From an uncultured Akkermansia sp. (lineage in GTDB: Bacteria > Verrucomicrobiota > Verrucomicrobiia > Verrucomicrobiales > Akkermansiaceae), in assembly GCA_947628035.1 (NCBI GenBank), contig CANQYL010000001.1:1-64000 (forward strand): a stretch of 64,000 nt of DNA, in the 5' to 3' direction. The position numbers and the translations under genes were made by a program. Numbering within the stretch: the stretch's first letter is position 1; each line of letters opens with the position of its first letter. Below are positions 54,201-63,200 of this stretch, piece after piece. The notes below the pieces were generated by a model that searched no databases, was not told where the DNA came from, and saw only the letters and a list, made by a program, of their open reading frames with translations.

Positions 54201-57200
54201 GAAGGTGGCTTTGACGGGCACGTTGACCATCGGTCCTGCGAATCAGAATACGATCATGTCCATGCAGGCCTTCTATGGCGAGACAAGCTTGGCGGATGTG
54301 GTCGTGACGGAGGACGGCACCCTCACGCTGGAAGGGGCGACGACGACCATGAGCGGCGCGTTGAGCGGCGACGGTGAGTTGTGCCTCGGGACGAATTTGA
54401 CACTGGGCGGCGTGGACAACACGACGCACAGCATCGGCACGCTGACCTGGAGCAGCGAGGAAGGTGCAGGGAAGACCCTGACGATTGGCGACGGAGCGAC
54501 GTTGACGGTGGAGAAACTGTTGAACAGCGGCAATGGCGTCAACGGAACGATAACCGGCGGCACGTTGGAGCTCGCGTATGGCGGTACGGAGGCGGGAAGC
54601 TACAGCGGCGACATCGGGTCTGTGCTGGAGTACACCGGCAGCGGGGATTACACGCTGAGCGGCGACCTGAGCGGCGCGCTCACCAAGAGCGGCGACGGCA
54701 AGCTGACCGTGAGCACGGATGCCACACTGGGTGCGGTGACCGTGGAGGCGGGCGAGCTGGAGCTGAGCGCGGCGACGAGTTTGGGCGCGACGCAGGTGAC
54801 CGACGGAACGCTGACGCTGGGAGCGGACGCGACACTGGCGAGTCTGAACGGCGCGAACAGCTCGGTGAATGCCGGAGAGCATAACATCACCGTGGAAGGC
54901 GAGACCGACTACACGGGCAGCCTCACGGCGGGTGATCTGACCCTGGAGGCGGGCGGCAGACTGGCGGACGCGACCTTGAGCGGCAGGCTGGATGTGAACG
55001 GGCAGGAGCTGAGCATCGGCGGCGCGGTCGAGGCGACGGATCTGGGCGAGACGGGAACCATCAAGGGCGGTACGCTGACCCTGAGCGGGAGCAACGACAT
55101 TGTGTCCGGCACGGCTATCGGCAGCGAGCTGACGTACACGAGCACGGGCGCATCCAAGCTGACGGGTGCGGTGACCGGGAACGTCACCGTGGAGACCACG
55201 GGCAGCCTCGAGTTGGCGCATACCGACTTGGCGGAGATGACCGTCACGCAGGGCAGCCTGACCCTGAGCGGAAGCAAGGTGGATGTGGAGAAGGCGACCT
55301 TGACCGACGGCGCGCTGAGCGTGACCAACGGCGGTGCCTTGCACGATTTGACGCTGGGCGAGGGGTCGACCCGCGAGTTGACTGTCGGCGGAAATGTGAG
55401 CGTGGGAGCCATGAGCGGGAGTCTGACGGGATTGACCCTGGCGGACGGCGCGAAGCTCGACTTGAGCGCGCTGATGGCGGCGGACCTCGGTAAGGTGACG
55501 TTGAGCGGCGCGTCGGCGACCATCGCGGTCGGGAATTTCGACAACGCCCCGACGCTGCTGACGCTGGGTGAGGGTTCGTTGAGCAGCGGCATGCTGAACA
55601 TCGACCTGAGCGCCTTCGAGGATCTGGCTGTATTCGCCGATGAAGGCAAGCAGTTGTTCGCGAGCGGCGACTGGACGGAGAACGTCACGCTGACGGGCTA
55701 CTCGGATGAGGATCGTCACGTGCTGCACCTGACGGCGGACGGCAGGATCGTGTACACGGAACTCACGGGTGAGCTGACGTGGAACGGGACGGACGCGACC
55801 GGCGTCTGGGGCGGCGAGGGCGACGGCAAGGATTGGGACATGACGACGGACGGAGTGGGCGCGGCAACGGCGTTCCGGAATGAAGGGACGGAGTCCGTGG
55901 TGTTCGGCGGCACGGGCGCGGGAACGATCACGGTGAATGGCTCGATCACGGCGGCAGAGATGACCGTGAAGGCCGACGGGTACACCTTCACGCAGGACGC
56001 GGCTGACGGCGCGGATCGACTGAGAGTGCTCAAGGACCTGACGCTGGATGTGACGGACGGGACGGAGGGAACCACCTTCGAGGTGGACACCACCGTGGCA
56101 GGAACGTTGACCGGCGCGGGCGACATGAACCTGAAGAGCGCGATGATCGTGAGCGGTGCGCTGACGGATGCGTATGCCGGCACGATTACGCTGGAGGGCG
56201 GCAGCCTGACGGCGACCGGCGAGACGAAGGTGAGGGTCGGTGACGGAGAAAACAACTCCGTCACGGGCGCTGCCGGAGAAGGAGGACTGACCGTGCATCT
56301 GCAGGAGAGCAGCACGGGCAGCCTGACCACGGCGGGAACGGTGGCGATGGACGGCACGTTGGGCGGTGCGCTCACCGTGAACGGAGGCGCCACGACCGCG
56401 AATGATTTGACGGTGGGCGGATTGAACGGCGAAGGCGCGGTGGACGGCAGTAAGCTGACCATCACGGGAACGACGGGCGGCAGCTTCGGCGGCACGCTGG
56501 ATGTGGAGGCGCTGGTTGTATCCGGCACGCAGAGCTTCACGGGCACGACGAACGCGGTGGGATCCGCGACGGTGAACGCCGGTGAGCTGAGCTTCACGAA
56601 CGCCCTCACGGCGAGCGGAACGGTGACCGTGGGCGACGGCGGCGAGACGGCGGACAGCACGTTGACCCTGTCGGCAGGCGGCACGATCGGCAGTCTGGCG
56701 GTGGCCGGCGACGGCGCGGTGAACATCGGCGAGGCGCAGAACCTGCAGGTGAAGAAACTGAACGGCGCGGGCAGCATCACGGGCGGAACGTTGACCGTGG
56801 AGACGGATGCGGAGGGAGGCAGCTTCGGCGGCGCGCTGGATGTGGAGGCGCTGGTCGTTTCCGGCACGCAGAGCTTCACGGGCGCGACGAACGCGGTGGG
56901 GTCTGCGACGGTGAACGCCGGTGAGCTGAGCTTCACGAATGCCCTCACCGCGAGCGGAACAGTGACCGTGGGCGACGGAGGCGAGACGGCGGACAGCACG
57001 TTGACCCTGTCGGCAGGCGGCACGATTGGCAGTCTGGCGGTGGCCGGCGACGGCGCGGTGAACATCGGCGAGGCGCAGAACCTGCAGGTGAAGGAGCTGA
57101 GCGGCGCGGGCAGCATCGCGGGCGGAACGTTGACCGTGGAGACGGATGCGGAGGGAGCGCAGAGCTTCAGCGGAAGCATCGGCAGCGACCTCGTGTACAA

Positions 57201-60200
57201 CGGCACGGGAGCGGACAGCAGCCTGAGCGTCTCCGGGACGCTGGGCGGGGATGTCACCGTGACGGGCGGCACGCTGGAGTTGGTGAGAAGCGACGCGAGC
57301 GTGGCGGCGCAGGCGACGGGCAAGCTGACCGTGAGCGGAGAGAACTCGAGATTTGTCCTGAGCGGCACGGGCGTGACTCATGTGCAGAGCGCGGAGGTGA
57401 CGGGCGGCACGATATCCATCGAGGGCGGACAGCTCGTGGTGGACGACGCGATGACACTGAGCGCGGGCAGCGGGCTGAACATCCTCCTGGGTGAGGCGAC
57501 CGCCGAGAACGCGAGCGCGGCACGTCTGGCCGGCAACGAGAAGAGCATCACGCTGACGGGCGACGGGAAGCTCGGGCTGACCTTCGGAGGGGAGGACGGA
57601 ACGGAAACCCTGAAGCAGGGGACGTTCTACCTGGTGAGCGGACTTGACGTCATGAACGGGGATGCCTCCAGCTACTTTGACACGCAGGCGATCGAAACGT
57701 GGGTGGGGAGACAGGGTCGCGGGATTGACTGGCACCTGAATTTTGAGGGAGGACGCCTCGTGCTCGACCTCGCGGAGAAGGTGGCGGACGACTGGTACTG
57801 GGCTCCGGACACGGAGACGGATCCGAGCGATCCCGAGAAGCCGGAAGACAAGCCGCTGGTGTGGGGAGACGGGAATACGGAGCACTTGCAGGACGGCGAG
57901 GGCAATGATGTGAAGCCGCCCGCGAAGCCGGACGAGGTGCCGGTGGTGCACTTCACGGATGAGAAGAAGGGCGGCAGCACGGTTGAGGTGCAGGGTCAGG
58001 CATCCGCCTCGGGTATCGTGGTGGAGAGCGGTGACCACGTCTTCACCGAAGGCACGAACGCTGAAGGCACGAACGGCAGCATCAACGTGACCGGCGATCC
58101 GGAATCCGCGGGCGCCAGCGGCTACACCGGCAAGCTGACGGTGGAGGGCGGTTCGGCGGAACTGCAGGTGGAGACCAACATCAAGGATGTGGAACTGAAG
58201 GGCGGCAAGCTGACGCTGAGCCACGACAAGGCGCTGCATGAGGACGTGAATGTGAAGGTGAGCGCCGGTACGCTGGCATTCGGCGAGAAGGAGAGTGCGC
58301 TTGACGCTGAGACCGGCGACGGCGAGCTGCACGCGACACCGTGGCAGAACAAGGTGTCGGTGACCAAGGACGCCTTGCTGGATGTGCAGGTGGGCAAGTC
58401 CTACGTGCAGTTCATCGAGAAGGCGGAGCAGAAGGGCGAGACTGTCGACAAGATCGAATATGTCGCACCGGACGCGAGCCAGGCGAACAAGGGCGCGAAA
58501 CTGGGCGACGCGGAAACAACGCTGGATTCCGGAACGGAGAAGGAGAGCATGAGCATGCTGGAGAGTGCGGTGCACACCGGCATCCGCAAGAGCGGGCGCT
58601 TTGACCTGACGCTGGCGTGGAATGCGGCGCAGGCGCAGCCCTCGGGCATCGCGTTCTTCTCGATGCGCTCCGGGAGGGAAACCACGAACGCGATCCGCGG
58701 TAGCATCGAGGTCGTTGAGGGTCTGCTGGCGTACAACATCACGGGCGATGCCGATACGACGACGGAGTTCGCCGAGATCACCGATGCCGCACGCACGGGG
58801 AACATCGAGATCCACCGCGGGGCGACACTGCGCATCACGCAGACGGCCGGAACGGTGGAGATCAACCGCGCGTTTGCGACGGCCGGCGAGGAGAATGCGG
58901 ACGTGGAGAAGCTGCTCGGCGACAACTACGTGGCACGCGTCGTGATCGGCGATGCCAAGAACGACGAGACCACTTACCACGTCACTCAGGACAACAGCGG
59001 CTTTGAGGGTGTGCTGGAGGTTGTCGGCAACGAGACGAGAAGCGTGGCGCAGTTTGCGAGCGCGGAGGCTCTCGGCGGCGGGAAGACCGACCTGAAGCTC
59101 GGCGGACGCGCCATCGTGTTCGATGAGACGGGTGAGAGCGGCAACGAGACGGAAGCCACGCTGAAGAGCATCAACGTGACCGGAACGAACCTCATCGGCG
59201 GGTACAGCAGGATGGCTCCGGAGGACGACCCGAATGCGAAGATTACGTTGAACGGTAAGCTCACGGGCGAGGGCGTGATGGCGAACGCGCAAGGAACGGA
59301 TGCCGCCAACACGGCCTTCCACCACACGTACGCAGGCGACCTGAGCGAGTTCACCGGCACGATTGTGGCGGGTCTGGCGACGGCGCAGACGAGGAACGCG
59401 GAGGGAGCGGTTTCGGATTCGAGCTGGGCGCTGAAGCAAGTGGTGGCGGAAGGTGCGGATGTTGGCAAGGGAGTTGAGCTCGGCTTCAACCTGGCCGGTA
59501 ACGGTAAGGTGAGCCTGAGCGGAGAGACGGAGGACGGAACTTCCGTAGCGCTCAAACTCACCGGCAGCGTCGGCGATGATAAGTTGGGTCAAGAGCTCGC
59601 TCTCGAGAACGCGGGGGCGGAGGACATCGTCCTGTCCGGCGCGAGCACCACGACCGGCGCGCTGATCACGGGCGAGGGGACGGAGGAAGCAGCAGCCGGC
59701 GGCTTTGTGCTGGACGGTGAAGGCGCGACCTGGAACGGCACGGGACTGGAGGGCAACGGAACCTTCACCCTCAAGGAAGGTACGCTGACCAGAGGCAGGA
59801 GCTTCAATAAGGGCGAGGGTAGCAGCATCGTGGTGGATGCCACGGGCGTGGTGGACGTGAGAGGCATGCAAGCGGGTACGCTCGGCGATATCACCGTGGA
59901 CGGCTCGGAGAGCGGACAGCTCGCGGGCGTGAGCGGCGACATCACGACGGGAGACCGCAAGGTGACGCTGAAGTTCGGCAAGGAGAACGTGGGAAGCTCT
60001 GCCGACGAGGGCAATGCGCTGATCGTCTTTGACGAGGAGAAGGGCGGGTCGTTGAAGGTGGAGCAGGGTGGTGAGGTTAACGGCGACGGCAATGTCAGCA
60101 GCGGTGTGGTGCTCGACTTCTCCGAAGAAGGGTTTGTTGAGGTCCTCACGAGCAACAAGGATAACAACAGCTACCTGCACATTGTGGACGGCGGCGAGCT

Positions 60201-63200
60201 CGACTTCTCCGGCTTCACGGAGGGAGACTTCAAGAGCCTGCTGAAAGCGAAGGATAGGGAGCATACGAGCGGCTACGGCGCCCTGCTGGATGCGCTGGGC
60301 TACACGATCACGGGGTCTGCCGACGGCGACCTGATTCTCTCCGGCTTCTCGTCAGACGTGTATCTCGTGCTGGGAGAAGGCGAGTACGGCGGACGTGACG
60401 GCAATGTCACGGTGGGCGCCAACAGCGGAGAGATGGAGCAATCTCAGTCCGTGGTGGTGGATGAGGGGCAGACGCTGAACCTCACCTTCACGACAGGGAC
60501 GGGCGACAATGGCACGAACGACACGGATGTGACCCTGAAGAACCTCGTGGGTCTGGAGGACTCCACGCTGAATGTCACCAAGGACAGCGGAGTGGAGGGA
60601 GACGTGACGGTGACCTTCGACAACTCCATCGTGGAGAAGGATGCGCTGAACGGCACGGGATGGAGCGACGGGCAGGTGACGGACGGCTCGCACACCGTAA
60701 ACGGCACGGAGCAGGACGGCTTCGACGTGCGCGGCATGGACACGACGTTTGAAGGCACCGTGAAGGGCGGCGAGGGTGTGAACTTCGAGAAGAAGGGCGA
60801 CGGACAGTTGACGCTCGGCAGCGCGGAGACCGGCAACGGCGGCATCCAGGCTCAGGGCGACCTGACGATCGCGGATGGCGGAATCACCGTGCAGGGCAAT
60901 GCCGCGGGCGGCAACACCGTGGACGAGCTGAAGTTCGCCTACGACGAAAAGACGGAGACGGGTGACGCGTTGAAGGACAACACGGGACTGACCCTCACGA
61001 ACGGCGCGGACATCACCGTGCACGACATCGTGGAGGGCGGGACGCCCGCTGAGGGAGCGGAAGGCACGGTCGGCGGCGACATCACGCTCGGCAAGGACAG
61101 CGTGTTCACCTTCGACAACTCGGCGAAGGAGACGGAGAGCGGCGAGCACGTCGGCACGACGCTGAGCGACACGACCTTCAAGGCCGGGGCGGACACGGAG
61201 GGCAAAGATGAGCCCAAGCTCGTGGTGGGAGGCAATAAGGAGGGCGCTGACGGAATCCAGAGCGGGTCGAGTCTGACCCTGGACGGCGCGCAAGCCGGGC
61301 TGGATGGAGTTGGCATGGATGTGAAGGACGGCGCGGATGTGACGCTCTCCGGCGGCGCGGTGGCGAAGGACAGCGACATCACGGTGTCCGGCGACAGGAC
61401 GAGCGGCAAGAAGGATGAGAAGACAGGCAGTAAGCTGACGGTGACAGGCGAGGGCTCGTCCATCACGGGCGATGGCGACATCACGGTGAAGGACGGCGGC
61501 GAGCTGACGCTGAGCGATGGCGGCAGCATCGGCGGGACGGATGCTGACGGGAAGAAGACCCACACGGGCGACATCACCGTCGGTGAGAAGTCCACGCTCA
61601 CGGTAGCGGATGCGACGGAAGGCGGAGCCTCCGGCAAGCTGGCGACCAGCGGACATCTGAAGGTCGATGGAACGGTTGACCTGAACGGCACCAAGGAGAA
61701 CAGCGTCGGCGCTCTCTCCGGCAAGGAGGGTACGCTGAGCGCGAACGAAGGCTCTGAGCTGCACATCACCGGCATCGAGGGTGCGAGCGACGATGATATC
61801 GTCTTCTCGGGCACGCTGACGACCGATCCGGTTGACGGGAAGCTGCCGGAGAAGGGCGGCAAGCTCGTGGTGGATGAGGGAGGCGCGCTCACCCTGAAGG
61901 ATATCACCAGCGGAGGAGATGATGGAAAGAGCGCGCTGTGGAGTGCCGAAGTGGCGAAGGGCGGGACGTTGACCTTGGATGCGGATCAAAAGGACGTGTA
62001 CATGGGCGACATCACGCTGCAGGGCGGCAGCTGGTTGGGTCTGAATTATCACGATGGAGGATCGGAGGTGCATGCCAATGTGGATGTGAGCAAAGTCGGG
62101 GATGAGAAGGCGAACCTGAGAGTGGACATCTCTGATTTGCCGCAGGTGGGCAACAGCATCGACCTGGGCGATGGCCTGATCTTTAAGGGTGCAGGCACTG
62201 ATAGAGAGCTCGCCAGTAAGCTGGATGTAACCTTGGGTGGAGATGGCGCTTCGCACTTCACTCCCGAGCTGAAGGAGAGGAAAGATGGCAACGGCTACGA
62301 GATCGTGCTCAATGCTGTGAAGGGCAATGCCTGGAAGAAACCCGGCATGGAGAAGAATGTGGCGGCCGGCGCCGACATGGCGTGGGAGGTGGATGACCCG
62401 GATTCCAAGGCATTCAAGTACGTGCAGGGAGCAGGCGCGAACGGCGACCTCGCTAGACTCTACAGCGCACTGCGTGAGACGTACAACCCGACCTTGCCGC
62501 CGGAACTTGCGGCTCTGTTCGGTCTGGCGCCGGTGTCGGATCTGGATCGCACGCTGGCAGGAATGGCGGGTGCATCGATCTCGACGTTGGGCAGCGCGTT
62601 CAGTCAGGACATCGAGAGGCAGCTCTCTACGGTCCGCAACCGCACGACGATGTTGGGCGATGCGCAGGTGAACGCCGACCCGGGCGCGCCGAAGCTGAAC
62701 TTCTGGCTCAATGCCGAGAGCGGCTACCACAAGCTGGATGCCGATGGCTGGGCTCCGGGATTCACGCTGAACGGCTGGGGCGGTTCGCTCGGCGCCTCGA
62801 TGCAGATCAACCAGAATATGACGGCGGGTCTGGCTCTCACGGCGATGTACAACGACCTCAAGACGGATTCGGCGGACATGGGCAAGGGCGACTTTGACAC
62901 CACCTACCTGAGCGGCTTCGCCCGCATCCAGAAGGGCACGTGGGCGCACACCTTCGTCGCTACGGTCGGCACGGCCGATGTGTCGCTGGATCGCACCGTC
63001 AGCTACGGACCCGGAGCGTACACGACGCACGGCGAGACGGATGGCTACGCGCTCGGTCTCATGTACGAGGTGGCGAAGACCTATCTGATGAACCGCGAGG
63101 GCACCACGGCTCTGCAGCCGGTGTTCAATGTGCAGTTCCGTCACGCGGCGGTGAACGGCTACTCGGAGACGGGCAGCGACGCCGGGTTGCGTGTGGACGA

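Noticed and set aside
54381-54884. + strand 167-aa and other short + strand ORFs inside the giant gene
   Set aside because: Out-of-frame readings of the main CDS with Arg/Gly-rich junk composition.
52102-60264. Antisense 2,720-aa ORF as a real protein
   Set aside because: Fully inside the sense ORF; Arg/Gln/Ala/His-rich monotonous translation with no recognisable domains or initiation signals; explained by repetitive GC-rich sense codons.
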